A stretch of 64,000 nt of DNA, taken from NCBI RefSeq assembly GCF_003019815.1, contig NZ_CP027773.1, positions 4,953,501-5,017,500 on the forward strand, written 5' to 3'. A program made the position numbers and the translations under genes. The stretch is from Variovorax sp. PMC12 (GTDB taxonomy: Bacteria; Pseudomonadota; Gammaproteobacteria; Burkholderiales; Burkholderiaceae_C). Below, one piece after another: positions 9,131 through 17,720 of this stretch (position 1 is its first letter; each line of letters begins with the position of its first letter). The notes under the pieces were generated by a model, which saw only the letters and a program-made list of their open reading frames with translations, did no database searches and was not told the origin of the DNA.

Positions 9131-10417
9131 ATGAACATCCTCATCACCAACGGCCGCGTCGTCGACCCCGCATCGCGCACTGACAAAAAAGCCGACATCG
9201 CCATCGCCGACGGAAAGATTGCCGGCATCGGCGCCGGCGTTCCCGCCGGCTTCAAGGCCGATCGCACCATCGACGCCGCGGGTTGCATCGTCGCGCCCGG
9301 CCTCGTCGACCTGGCCGCACGCCTGCGCGAGCCCGGCTACGAGCACGAAGGCATGCTCGAAAGCGAAATGGCCGCGGCCATCGCCGGCGGCGTGACCAGC
9401 CTCGTGTGCCCGCCCGACACCGACCCGGTGCTCGACGAGCCCGGCCTGGTCGAGATGCTCAAGTTCCGCGCCGAGAAGCTGCAGGGCGCCCGCCTGTTCC
9501 CGCTGGGCGCGCTCACGCGCAACCTGGCCGGCGGCGTGCTGACCGAGATGGCCGAGCTCACCGAGGCCGGCTGCATCGGCTTCGGCCAGGCCGACGTGCC
9601 GCTGGCCGACACGCAGGTGCTGCAGCGCGCGCTGTCGTACGCCAGCACCTTCGGCTATACCGTGTGGCTGCGCCCGCAGGACCGCGACCTGGGCAAGGGC
9701 GTCGCCGCCAGCGGCCCGCTGGCAACGCGGCTGGGCCTGGGCGGCGTGCCGGTGTCGGCCGAGACCATCGCCATCTTCACCATCGTCGAGCTGATGAAGG
9801 CCACCGGCGCCCGGGTGCACCTGTGCCGCATTTCCAGCGCGCGCGGCGTGGCGCTGGTGCGCGAGGCTAAGGCGCAGGGGCTGCCGCTGACCTGCGACGT
9901 GAGCATCAACTCGCTGCACCTGGCCGACACCGACATCGGCTACTTCGACAGCCGCGCCCGCCTGAACCCGCCGCTGCGCCAGCAGGGCGACCGCGATGCG
10001 CTCTCGGCCGCGCTGGCCGACGGCACCATCGACGCGCTGGTGTCCGACCACACGCCGGTCGAGGCCGACGCCAAGACGCTGCCGTTCGCCGAAGCCGAAG
10101 CGGGCGCGACCGGGCTCGAGCTGCTGCTGCCGCTCGCGCTGCTGTGGAGCGAGCGCAGCGGTGCCGGCATTGCGCGCGCCATCGAGGTCGTGACCTCGGC
10201 GCCCGCCCGCCTGCTGGCCGCGGCCGACGCGGACACCGGCATCGGCCGCATCGTGGAGGGCGGCGTGGCCGACCTGTGCATTGTCGACCCGGCGCTCGAG
10301 TGGCAGGTGCGGCCCGACGCGCTCAAGAGCCAGGGCAAGCACACGCCGTTCTCCGGCTATCCGATGCAGGGCCGCGCGCGCCACACGCTGGTGGCGGGCC
10401 GCGTAGTCCACGGCTAG
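9131..10417 (+). CDS. pyrC': Catalytically inactive dihydroorotase homologue (ATCase-associated pDHO)
   Basis: A 428-residue amidohydrolase-fold protein of the PyrC family. The zinc motif, normally His-x-His in DLHVHLREPG, reads DLAARLREPG at about residue 60, so both metal ligands are gone. The histidine expected around VHLCRISSA is also replaced by Arg. SDHTP and the PPLR substrate-loop region remain. Pseudo-dihydroorotases of this kind are known to lack activity and to hold ATCase in an active assembly, so the real DHOase should be elsewhere. The start is set at MNILITNGRVVDP; the frame is open upstream through the repeat, but that is not coding. Confidence 0.9.
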   Translation: MNILITNGRVVDPASRTDKKADIAIADGKIAGIGAGVPAGFKADRTIDAAGCIVAPGLVDLAARLREPGYEHEGMLESEMAAAIAGGVTSLVCPPDTDPVLDEPGLVEMLKFRAEKLQGARLFPLGALTRNLAGGVLTEMAELTEAGCIGFGQADVPLADTQVLQRALSYASTFGYTVWLRPQDRDLGKGVAASGPLATRLGLGGVPVSAETIAIFTIVELMKATGARVHLCRISSARGVALVREAKAQGLPLTCDVSINSLHLADTDIGYFDSRARLNPPLRQQGDRDALSAALADGTIDALVSDHTPVEADAKTLPFAEAEAGATGLELLLPLALLWSERSGAGIARAIEVVTSAPARLLAAADADTGIGRIVEGGVADLCIVDPALEWQVRPDALKSQGKHTPFSGYPMQGRARHTLVAGRVVHG

Positions 10418-10429
10418 AAATGAAGCTCA

Positions 10430-10520
10430 CCCCCAGTCTTCGCGCACTTCGTGTCGCTACGCCAACCCCCTTGCAGGGGGCAACACCGGCGGCCCGGCAA
10501 AGCCGGTTCCGCGGTGTTCC
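10430..10520 (+). repeat. interspersed intergenic repeat, copy B
   Basis: About 91 bp, very similar to copy A, with the same hairpin core CCCCCTTGCAGGGGG and the GCCCGGCAAAGCCGG stem. It lies directly behind the pseudo-pyrC stop codon and before the acyltransferase gene. Confidence 0.85.
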
Positions 10521-10557
10521 GCGATCACGCATTGAAAGCTGAGAGGACGCACGCCCT

Positions 10558-11304
10558 ATGCTTCATTCCCTGAAGGCCTGCGCGCGCCTGCTGCACGCGG
10601 TGGCGCACGCGCTGGCGGGCTGGTGGACCATTCGCCACAAGTTCCCAAGTCTTCCGCAGGAAGAGCGCAATGCGCGCGTGCAGGCGTGGTCACGGCGCAT
10701 GCTGCAGATCATGGGCATCACGCTCAAGGTGCAGGGCACGCCGCCGGCCGAGGGGCCTGTGCTGCTCATCTGCAATCACCTGTCGTGGCTCGACATCACC
10801 TGCCTGCATGCCGCGCGCCACGTGCGCTTCGTGTCGAAGTCCGACGTCAAGCACTGGCCGCTGATCGGTACGCTTTCCACTGGCTCCGGCACTCTCTACA
10901 TCGAGCGTGAGCGCCGCCGCGATGCGCTGCGCGTGGTGCACCACATGACCGAGGCGCTGCGCGGTGGCGACCTGATCGGCGTGTTCCCCGAAGGCACCAC
11001 CAGCGACGGGCGCGGCCTGCTGCCGTTCCATGCCAACCTGCTGCAGGCGGCCATTTCAGCGGGCGCGCCGGTGCTGCCGGCCGCGCTGCGCTTTGCCGAT
11101 GCCGCCACCGGCGAGACCAGCCAGGCGCCGCGCTACATCGGCGACGACAACCTGCTTGCATCGCTGTGGAACACGCTGCGCGCGCCGCCGCTGCTGGCCA
11201 TCGTGCGCTACGGCGAGCCGCAGCCGTCGCACGGCCGCGACCGCCGCGAATGGGCCGTGTCGCTGCACGAAGACGTGCAGCAGCTGCGCCGCGAAACCCA
11301 CTGA
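10558..11304 (+). CDS. plsC: 1-acyl-sn-glycerol-3-phosphate acyltransferase (PlsC-like)
   Basis: A 248-residue membrane-associated lysophospholipid acyltransferase. Motif I is NHLSWLD (His74, Asp79), and motif III is FPEGTTSDG at about residue 143. These are the catalytic HxxxxD and the EGT phosphate-binding motif of the PlsC family. A short hydrophobic N-terminal segment precedes them. The natural role is phosphatidic acid synthesis, but several paralogues with other substrates, such as lyso-ornithine lipid, exist, and sequence alone does not separate them. It follows the pyr block after repeat copy B. Confidence 0.85.
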   Translation: MLHSLKACARLLHAVAHALAGWWTIRHKFPSLPQEERNARVQAWSRRMLQIMGITLKVQGTPPAEGPVLLICNHLSWLDITCLHAARHVRFVSKSDVKHWPLIGTLSTGSGTLYIERERRRDALRVVHHMTEALRGGDLIGVFPEGTTSDGRGLLPFHANLLQAAISAGAPVLPAALRFADAATGETSQAPRYIGDDNLLASLWNTLRAPPLLAIVRYGEPQPSHGRDRREWAVSLHEDVQQLRRETH

Positions 11305-11321
11305 TTCGCCGGGCATGGCCC

Positions 11322-11348
11322 AAAAAAAGCGCTCCCGAAGGAGCGCTT
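11322..11348 (-). terminator. intrinsic terminator for the 25-residue peptide gene
   Basis: The stem AAGCGCTCC/GGAGCGCTT (11327-11335 and 11340-11348) has a 4-nt loop. On the minus strand it is followed by a run of seven T, so it is oriented to stop minus-strand transcription. It may also act weakly for the convergent acyltransferase gene. Confidence 0.8.
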
Positions 11349-11420
11349 AACGGCGCGGATGCGCCGCGAGGAGGAACTTTCTCTCGAGCAACCGGTAATG
11401 TGGGAAGTTTCCTTGGAGGG

Positions 11421-11498
11421 TCAGAGGATGCCGAAGATCTTCAGGCCGATGATCACGACCAGCGGCACGCCGCAAAGCCAGAGGATGATGCTTTTCAT
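11421..11498 (-). CDS. 25-residue single-span membrane peptide
   Basis: A small gene encoding MKSIILWLCGVPLVVIIGLK followed by five more residues, almost entirely one hydrophobic transmembrane segment with Lys2 at the N-terminus. The start ATG at 11498 has GGAG at good spacing upstream. A strong minus-strand terminator lies about 70 nt behind the stop, which makes a dedicated short transcript likely. I recognise only a general type (proteobacterial small hydrophobic peptides with a central Gly-Val-Pro) and cannot assign a role. It is convergent with the acyltransferase gene and downstream of the AraC-type regulator gene on the same strand. Confidence 0.65.
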   Translation of the reverse strand: MKSIILWLCGVPLVVIIGLKIFGIL

Positions 11499-11596
11499 TG
11501 TTCAGGTCTCCAAAGCCAACTAAGTAAGCCTGAAGGTTCGCCGCGGCGGCGGCGGGCACATGCGGGAGAAAGCTAGACAAGTGCGTGGGCGAGTGC

Positions 11597-12688
11597 CTAC
11601 AGATGCTCGGGGTCGTCGTCCGGCGGCGCGCCTGCTGCCCGCTTGGGCCTGAAGTCGCCGGGCTGCCGGCTGGTCCAGCGCCTGAAGGCATGGCGGAAGT
11701 TGGACCCGTCGCTGAAGCCCAGCCGCGCCGCGATTTCTTCCTGCGTCAGGTCGGTGTCGCGCAGGTAGGCAATGGCCTGGTCCTTCAGCACGTTCGAGCG
11801 AAGTCCGCGAAAGGACGTGCCGGCTTCCTGCAGCCTGCGCCGCAAGGTGCGCGGATTCATCTGCAGCTCGCCCGCGATGTCGTCGATGTCCGGCGCGGGC
11901 TTTTCCGCGTGCTGTGCCGCAAGCAGTTCGCGCACGCGCGCCTCGATGCTGCCCCGCAAGGAGAGTTTCTTCAGCAGCACTTCGCAGCCGGCGCGCACCA
12001 TCGCCATGCTGACCGCATTGGCGTGCGGCAACCTGTGCTCGAGCAGGGCCGGATCGAAATGGAAGCCGTCGTGCGGCTGGCCGAAGTGCACCGGGCAGCC
12101 GAAGAAATGCTCGTACAGCGAGGCATGGGCGGGCGCGTCGTAGCGCAGCGATATCGCGAGCGCCCTGAAGCCGGGGCCGAAGGCGATCTCGGACATCCGG
12201 TAGCCCATGCACAGGGCGAACTCCATGCTCATCTGGTATTCGGTGCTGTGCGGGTTCGAGACCAGCAGCGGGGTGTAGGTCCACCAGGCGCTGCCGCCGG
12301 CCTCGTGCAACTCGAAGGCGACCATCGGGCCCAGCACCCACTGGTACCTGACCACGAACTCGGCCAGTTCCCGGTAGGTGCGCGCGCTGCTCATGCCCAT
12401 GCCCCATACGCCCAGCGAAGCCAGGCTGACGCGCCGGCCCGCCTCGAACGGCGCTTCGGGTCCCGGCGACAGCGCCACCGCATTGCGAAGAATGGTCTGC
12501 ATCTGCGCATAAGAGACCTTCCTCGAATGCGACATCAGCTCGCTTTCGTCGATTCCGGTGCCATGCAAGAGCTCCGATGCCGAGGCGCCGCTCTGCGTCA
12601 GCGCCATCACGCAGGCGGCCGTGCCGTGCATGGGATAGCAGCGGTCGTCGGGCGGGGCGACCAGGTTGCGGCGGGTTCCGAACCTCAT
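11597..12688 (-). CDS. AraC-family transcriptional regulator
   Basis: 363 residues. The N-terminal ligand-binding region is of the OruR/ArgR-like (arabinose-binding-domain-like) type. The C-terminal 100 residues are two helix-turn-helix motifs: DIAGELQMNPRTLRRRLQEA for the first and EEIAARLGFSDGSNFRHAFR for the second, which matches the AraC signature. The target is unknown. The leader upstream contains a CA dinucleotide run at the ribosome-binding position (12690-12704) and two inverted repeats (12796-12813, 12836-12852) that could be operators. The frame ends in an acidic DDDPEHL tail. Confidence 0.9.
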   Translation of the reverse strand: MRFGTRRNLVAPPDDRCYPMHGTAACVMALTQSGASASELLHGTGIDESELMSHSRKVSYAQMQTILRNAVALSPGPEAPFEAGRRVSLASLGVWGMGMSSARTYRELAEFVVRYQWVLGPMVAFELHEAGGSAWWTYTPLLVSNPHSTEYQMSMEFALCMGYRMSEIAFGPGFRALAISLRYDAPAHASLYEHFFGCPVHFGQPHDGFHFDPALLEHRLPHANAVSMAMVRAGCEVLLKKLSLRGSIEARVRELLAAQHAEKPAPDIDDIAGELQMNPRTLRRRLQEAGTSFRGLRSNVLKDQAIAYLRDTDLTQEEIAARLGFSDGSNFRHAFRRWTSRQPGDFRPKRAAGAPPDDDPEHL

Positions 12689-12795
12689 GAGTGTGTGTGT
12701 GTTGGCGGATTCGTTGATGGATGAACGACTCCGATTAAAGAAGACTTCGAACGGCCGCGTTCGATTCGCGGCTGCAGAAAGTCACACTCACGCTA

Positions 12796-12813
12796 CCAAT
12801 TGCGAAGAATTGG
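12796..12813. promoter_or_regulatory. inverted repeat, possible operator of the AraC-type regulator gene
   Basis: CCAATT-GCGAAG-AATTGG, a perfect 6-bp inverted repeat with a 6-nt spacer in the leader region of the AraC-type gene. No T run follows, so it is not a terminator. Confidence 0.4.
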
Positions 12814-12835
12814 CGCTAAAAGTTGATCATTGGTA

Positions 12836-12852
12836 GTTAACGCGAGGTTAAC
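12836..12852. promoter_or_regulatory. duplicated palindrome GTTAAC
   Basis: Two copies of the self-palindromic GTTAAC separated by GCGAG, directly behind the IclR-type stop codon and upstream of the AraC-type gene. The 11-bp centre-to-centre distance is one helical turn, suggestive of a protein-binding site. Confidence 0.35.
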
Positions 12853-12853
12853 T

Positions 12854-13651
12854 TCAGCTGGCCTCGTCGATCGGCACGAAGCCGAGCCTGCGCGAGATTT
12901 CGAGCGCGCAGGCTTTCAGCGGCACGGCCACGCGGCCGTTCCAGTCGCTGTCGAAGGTGGCTTCCGGGCCCATGGCCGTGATGCCCAGCACCAGGTTGTT
13001 GGTCGAGTCGAACACCGGCGCACAGAAAGCGTCGATGCCGGGAATCGGCTGGCCCAGCGTGCGCGACATGCCGTGCAGGCGGGTTTCGACCAACAGCGCC
13101 TCGATCTGCGAGTGCGACAGTTCGGTGGTGGAGCCGCGGCCGTCGGCCGGGCGGGTGCGCGCCAGGTCTTCGAGCATCATCTTCTCGACCACCTTGGGCG
13201 GCAGGTAGGCCGCGAACAGCCGCCCCGTGGCCGTGTAGGCCAGCGACATGACGGTGCCGGTGCGCAGGTTCACGTGCAGCGGGTGGATGGGTTCCTCCAG
13301 CCGCACGACGGTCGGCCCGAAATTGCCCCATACGGCCACCGCGATGCTCTGTTCGGTTTCCGAGGCCAGCGCCTCGATGAGCGGCGACGCCTCCTTGATC
13401 GGGTCGAGCCGCTGCAGCTTGGCAAGACCCAGCTGCAGGGCCAGCGGCCCCAGTTCGTAGCGGCCCGCGCCGTCCTGAACGACGAAGCCGACCTTCAGAA
13501 AACTGACGAGGTAGGGATGTGCCTTGCCCACGGGCACGCCCGCGGCCTTGCCCAGGTCGCGCAGCGCCATCGGCGCGACGTGCCGACCCAGCGCCACGAG
13601 CAGCTGCGTTCCGATTTCGACTGACTGAATGCCACGTCTTGGCTTTTCCAT
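12854..13651 (-). CDS. IclR-family transcriptional regulator
   Basis: 265 residues from the chosen start. An N-terminal winged helix (RGIQSVEIGTQLLVALG, then MALRDLGKAAGVPVGKAHPY) is followed by an IclR effector domain with ALASETEQSIAVAVW and the C-terminal DAFCAPVFDSTNNLVLGIT. The ATG at 13651 starts one residue before EKPRRGIQSVE, the usual family beginning; the ATG at 13696 is the alternative. Neither has a strong ribosome binding site. The gene is divergent from the FAD-dehydrogenase operon. IclR regulators commonly control the adjacent divergent catabolic operon, and two inverted repeats lie in the shared intergenic region. Confidence 0.9.
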   Translation of the reverse strand: MEKPRRGIQSVEIGTQLLVALGRHVAPMALRDLGKAAGVPVGKAHPYLVSFLKVGFVVQDGAGRYELGPLALQLGLAKLQRLDPIKEASPLIEALASETEQSIAVAVWGNFGPTVVRLEEPIHPLHVNLRTGTVMSLAYTATGRLFAAYLPPKVVEKMMLEDLARTRPADGRGSTTELSHSQIEALLVETRLHGMSRTLGQPIPGIDAFCAPVFDSTNNLVLGITAMGPEATFDSDWNGRVAVPLKACALEISRRLGFVPIDEAS

Positions 13652-13712
13652 AGGGCGCCCGGCGTGGGGAATGAGGGTGGGGGCGAGTATATCCATCAGG
13701 GTTTCTACTGAT

Positions 13713-13727
13713 ATTGTCACAGACAAT
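13713..13727. promoter_or_regulatory. inverted repeat, possible IclR operator
   Basis: ATTGTC-ACA-GACAAT, a perfect 6-bp inverted repeat, in the 185-bp region between the IclR-type gene and the divergent catabolic operon. Confidence 0.45.
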
Positions 13728-13731
13728 CGAT

Positions 13732-13745
13732 GATGACTGATCATC
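13732..13745. promoter_or_regulatory. second inverted repeat in the IclR/catabolic intergenic region
   Basis: GATGA-CTGA-TCATC, a perfect 5-bp inverted repeat four bases after the first one. Position and pairing suggest a compound operator. Confidence 0.4.
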
Positions 13746-13836
13746 TGATAGTAACTAAACGACTTGACCATATCAATAACGCTGCCTAAACTCCGCCGCA
13801 ACTTAAGTCGTACACAAACAGGCGAAACAGGCAGAG

Positions 13837-15603
13837 ATGGAACAGAACACTTTTGAATGCGACGTGCTGGTCGTCGGCAGCGGCGCCTCGGGCATGTCCA
13901 CCGCCATCACGGCGGCTTCGCAGGGGTTGAAGGTGCTGGTGGTCGACAAGGAGCCGCGCTTCGGCGGCACCACCGCGCGCTCGGGCGGCTGGCTTTGGAT
14001 TCCGGGCACGCGCCTGGCCACGGAGCAGGGCATCCACGAGCCCGAGGGCGCCGCGCTCACCTACATGAAGCACGAGACCACCACGCACTTCGATGCGGCG
14101 CGCGTCGGTGCCTTCCTCGACATGGGCCCCAAGGCCATCGACTTCTTCACGCGCAACACCTGCGTGCAGTTCGACATGCCGCCCGTGTTCCCCGACTACC
14201 ACGCCGAAGCGCCCGGCGGCCAGCAGGGCGGCCGCTCGATGGTCACGCGCCCGTTCGACGGCCGCGAGCTGGGCAAGCGCGTCAAGCTGCTGGCGCCGCC
14301 GCTGCCCGAGCTGACCGTGTTCGGAATGATGTTGGGCTCGGGCCCCGAGATCAAACACTTCATGCGGGCGTTCAAGTCGCCCACCTCGTTCTGGTACGTG
14401 ACCAAGCGGCTGACCCGCCACTTCCTCGACGTGCTGGGCCACGGCCGCGGCATGACGCTGACCAACGGCAACGCGCTGGCCGGCCGCCTCGCCAAGGCCG
14501 CGATGGACCTGGACATTCCCGTGTGGCTTTCTTCGCCGGTGAAGAAGCTGGTGGTCGAGTACGACGGCGTCTCCGGTGCCGTGGTGCAGCACGAAGGCAA
14601 GAGCGTGCGCGTGGTCGCCAAGCGCGGCGTGGTGCTGGCCTGCGGCGGCTTCCCGTACGACGTGGAGCGCCGCAAGCAGCTGTTCCCGCACGCACCGACC
14701 GGCAAGGAGCACTACTCGCCTTCGCCTTCCACCAACACCGGCGACGGCCTGCGCCTGGCCGAAGCCGTGGGCGGCCGCGTCGACGGCACCATTCCGCATG
14801 CCGCCGCGTGGGTGCCGGCTTCGGTCACCACCCGCCCCGACGGCACCAAGGGCGTGATGCCGCACTTCATCGACCGCGCAAAGCCCGGCGTGATCGCGGT
14901 CACGCCCAAGGGCAGGCGCTTCGCCAACGAAGGCAACTCGTACCACGACTTCGTGCAGGCGATGGTCAAGGCCTGCGAAAGCGACGGCGAACCCGAAGTC
15001 ACGGCCTGGCTGCTGTGCGACCACAAGGCGCTGCGCAACTACGGCCTGGGCTGCGTCGCGCCGGCGCCGCTGCCCATCGGCCGCCACCTGAAGAGCGGCT
15101 ACCTCAAGCGCGGCGCCACCGTCGGCGAACTGGCCAGGGAAATCGGCATTGCGCCGGCCACGCTCGAAGCCACCGTGCAGGAGTTCAACAAGGGCGCGCG
15201 CACCGGCGACGACCCCGCCTTCGGCAAGGGCAGCAAGGCCTACAACCGCTACCAGGGCGACGCCAACGTCACGCCCAACCCGTGCGTCGCGCCGCTGGAG
15301 AACGGCCCGTACTACGCCATCAGGCTGGTGGTCGGCGACATCGGCACCTTCGCCGGCCTCGTCACCGACGAGAAGACCCGCGTGCTCGACGCCAACCGCC
15401 AGCCGATCAAGGGCCTCTACGCCGTCGGCAACGACGCGGCCAGCGTGATGGGCGGCAACTACCCCGGCGCGGGCATCACGCTCGGCCCGGCGCTGACCTT
15501 CGGCTACGTGGCGGGCCTGCAGCTCGCGCAGGCCGAGGCCGCCGCGGCGGTGCAGCTGAAGGTGGAGCAGCGCGAAGCCGTGCCCGTGAGCCGCAAGGCC
15601 TGA
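13837..15603 (+). CDS. FAD-dependent dehydrogenase, KstD/fumarate-reductase type
   Basis: A 588-residue flavoprotein. The dinucleotide fold GSGASG is at residues 14-19, followed by EPRFGGTTARSGGWLWIPG, which is typical of 3-ketosteroid-delta1-dehydrogenases and flavocytochrome c relatives. The C-terminal FAD-contact region reads NYPGAGITLGPALTFGY. The likely reaction is desaturation of a cyclic ketone or removal of hydrogens from a carbonyl-activated ring; the substrate cannot be read from sequence. First gene of the plus-strand catabolic cluster, divergent from the IclR gene, with the SDR gene 54 bp behind. Confidence 0.85.
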   Translation: MEQNTFECDVLVVGSGASGMSTAITAASQGLKVLVVDKEPRFGGTTARSGGWLWIPGTRLATEQGIHEPEGAALTYMKHETTTHFDAARVGAFLDMGPKAIDFFTRNTCVQFDMPPVFPDYHAEAPGGQQGGRSMVTRPFDGRELGKRVKLLAPPLPELTVFGMMLGSGPEIKHFMRAFKSPTSFWYVTKRLTRHFLDVLGHGRGMTLTNGNALAGRLAKAAMDLDIPVWLSSPVKKLVVEYDGVSGAVVQHEGKSVRVVAKRGVVLACGGFPYDVERRKQLFPHAPTGKEHYSPSPSTNTGDGLRLAEAVGGRVDGTIPHAAAWVPASVTTRPDGTKGVMPHFIDRAKPGVIAVTPKGRRFANEGNSYHDFVQAMVKACESDGEPEVTAWLLCDHKALRNYGLGCVAPAPLPIGRHLKSGYLKRGATVGELAREIGIAPATLEATVQEFNKGARTGDDPAFGKGSKAYNRYQGDANVTPNPCVAPLENGPYYAIRLVVGDIGTFAGLVTDEKTRVLDANRQPIKGLYAVGNDAASVMGGNYPGAGITLGPALTFGYVAGLQLAQAEAAAAVQLKVEQREAVPVSRKA

Positions 15604-15657
15604 GCCCTCCCGCAATCGAAGCATCCGCATTCCGTACATACATAGAAGGAGACACCG

Positions 15658-16434
15658 ATGGCCTTTCCCTCCAACGTCGCGCCGCGCCTGCTCGAAGGCC
15701 GCCTCGCCCTCGTCACCGGCGCGGGGCAGGGCAACGGCCGCGCGCTCGCGCTCGGCCTGGCGCAGGCCGGCGCGCGCGTGGTCGTGACCGACATGAACGA
15801 AGCCACCGTGCGCGAGACCGCGCAGCTGGTGCGCAACAAAGGCGGCGAAGCCTGGTCCTTCGTGCTCGACGTGACCGTGCCCGAGGCCTGCCATGCGCTC
15901 GCCGAGCGCGTGGGCAAGGAGATCGGCAACGTCGACCTGCTGGTGAACAACGCCGGCATCATCATCCGCGAGACCACCGCGAGCCCGAACGCCGCCGCCA
16001 ACTGGAAGAAGACCATCGACGTGAACGTGCACGGCACCTTCAACACCACGCTGGCCTTCATTCCGGTGCTCAAGCAGACGAAGGGCTCGATCATCAACAT
16101 CGCCTCCATCGCCGCCTATGCGGGGCAGGGCGCGAGCCTGGGCTACTCACCGTCCAAGGGCGCCATCAAGATGCTGACGCAGTCGCTCGCGCAAGAGCTG
16201 GCGCCGGCCGGCGTGCGCGTCAACGCGCTCGCGCCCGGCGTCATCGAAACGCCCATGACCGCCGCCACGCGCGACAACCCGGGCCGCCTCGAATCGTTCA
16301 TGACGCGCATCCCCATGGGCCGCGTCGGCCAGACCGAAGACCTCGTCGGCCCGGTGATCTTCCTGGCCAGCGACATGTCGCGCTACGTCACCGGCATCGT
16401 GCTGCCGGTGGACGGCGGCTTCCTTGCCGTCTGA
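15658..16434 (+). CDS. Short-chain dehydrogenase/reductase
   Basis: A 258-residue classical SDR. The cofactor motif TGAGQGNG is at residues 20-27, NNAG follows in the middle of the chain, and the catalytic Tyr163 and Lys167 sit in YSPSK with Ser near residue 150. The C-terminus ends in VTGIVLPVDGGF, usual for the family. AAGGAG precedes the ATG. Presumably oxidises or reduces an alcohol/ketone intermediate of the pathway that the FAD dehydrogenase acts in. Confidence 0.9.
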   Translation: MAFPSNVAPRLLEGRLALVTGAGQGNGRALALGLAQAGARVVVTDMNEATVRETAQLVRNKGGEAWSFVLDVTVPEACHALAERVGKEIGNVDLLVNNAGIIIRETTASPNAAANWKKTIDVNVHGTFNTTLAFIPVLKQTKGSIINIASIAAYAGQGASLGYSPSKGAIKMLTQSLAQELAPAGVRVNALAPGVIETPMTAATRDNPGRLESFMTRIPMGRVGQTEDLVGPVIFLASDMSRYVTGIVLPVDGGFLAV

Positions 16435-16489
16435 GCCGCCTGCGCTTTCCCTTCGCTTCCCCGTCCGTCAATCCATCAGGAGACAAAAA

Positions 16490-17689
16490 ATGAAAACCCT
16501 TCGTCTGTACAAGACCCTGCTCGCCGCGGCTGCGTTCGCCGCCTTCACCGCCGGTGCGTCGGCGCAAGACATCAAGCTGGGCTACAACGGCGACCTGTCG
16601 GCATCGCCCTCGGCGCAGAGCGGCCAGGCCGCGGTGCTGGGCATGGAAGCGGCCATTGCCGACATCAACGCCGCCGGCGGCGTGCTGGGCAAGAAGCTGG
16701 CGCTGGTCACGCGCGACGACGTGTCGGCTCCGCCCAAGTCGATCCAGAACATGAGCGACCTGATCGACAACGAGAAGGTGGTCGCCGTGTTCGGCCCCAC
16801 CAACTCGGGCAACGCGATGGCGTGGAAGCACATCGCCAACCAGAAGAAGATTCCGGTGCTGGGCAACGTGGGTTCGGGCACCGACATCACCAAGCCCATG
16901 AGCCCCGGCGCCGACAACTACATGTTCCGCGTCTCGATGGTCGACCGCGAACAGGTGGCCGCGCTCATGGCCTACGTGAAGAAGAACGCCGCCGGCTCCA
17001 AGGTGGTGGGCCTCATGGCCGAGACCACCGGCTACGGCCAGGGCGGCCTGAAGGACATGGAAGAAATCGCCAAGCTGCAGGACATCAAGATCGCGGCCAC
17101 CGAGCGCTTCGGCGTCGGCGACACCGACATGACCTCGCAGCTGAGCAAGATGAAGGCCGCCAACGTCGACACCGTGGTGGTGTGGGCGCAGGGCACGCCC
17201 ATCGCGCAGCTGGTGCGCAGCATGGAGAAGATCAACTACTTCCCGCTGACGCTCACCTCCTGGGCCGCCGACAACATCACCTTCTACGACGCGGCCGGCA
17301 AGGCGCTGGCCGAGAAGCCGATCTTCATGCGCACCGTGAGCGAGACCCGCACGCCCGCGCAGCAGAAGCTGTTCGACCGCATCGGCAGCAAGCTGAAGGC
17401 GCCGGGCTCGTTCTCCTTCGCGCTGCACGGCTATGACTCGATGCAGCTGCTGGCCCAGGCCATGAAGCAGGCCAACAGCACCGACGGCGCCGCCGTGCGT
17501 GCCGCGCTCGAAGACCTGAAGACGCCGGTGCAGGGCGTCCTCAAGACCTACGACAAGCCCTTCAGCAAGACCAACCACGAAGCCCTGACCGCCAAGGACC
17601 TGGTGTGGATCCGCTGGAAGGACGGCAAGCTGCTGCCCTACAGCGACGCGCTGATCGACGGCCTGAAGCCGGCCGACTTCAAGCAGTAA
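16490..17689 (+). CDS. ABC transporter periplasmic substrate-binding protein, LivK type
   Basis: 399 residues with a signal peptide of about 25 residues (hydrophobic core LLAAAAFAAFTAGASA, cleavage after ASA). The mature part is a type I periplasmic-binding fold of the Leu/Ile/Val-binding family (Peripla_BP_6). CAGGAGA sits seven bases before the ATG. Members in Burkholderiales frequently bind aromatic acids or other carbon sources rather than amino acids, and here the gene is embedded between catabolic enzymes and its own permeases and ATPases. Confidence 0.9.
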   Translation: MKTLRLYKTLLAAAAFAAFTAGASAQDIKLGYNGDLSASPSAQSGQAAVLGMEAAIADINAAGGVLGKKLALVTRDDVSAPPKSIQNMSDLIDNEKVVAVFGPTNSGNAMAWKHIANQKKIPVLGNVGSGTDITKPMSPGADNYMFRVSMVDREQVAALMAYVKKNAAGSKVVGLMAETTGYGQGGLKDMEEIAKLQDIKIAATERFGVGDTDMTSQLSKMKAANVDTVVVWAQGTPIAQLVRSMEKINYFPLTLTSWAADNITFYDAAGKALAEKPIFMRTVSETRTPAQQKLFDRIGSKLKAPGSFSFALHGYDSMQLLAQAMKQANSTDGAAVRAALEDLKTPVQGVLKTYDKPFSKTNHEALTAKDLVWIRWKDGKLLPYSDALIDGLKPADFKQ

Positions 17690-17720
17690 GCAAAGCAAGA
17701 AGCAAGAAGAGACACAGACC

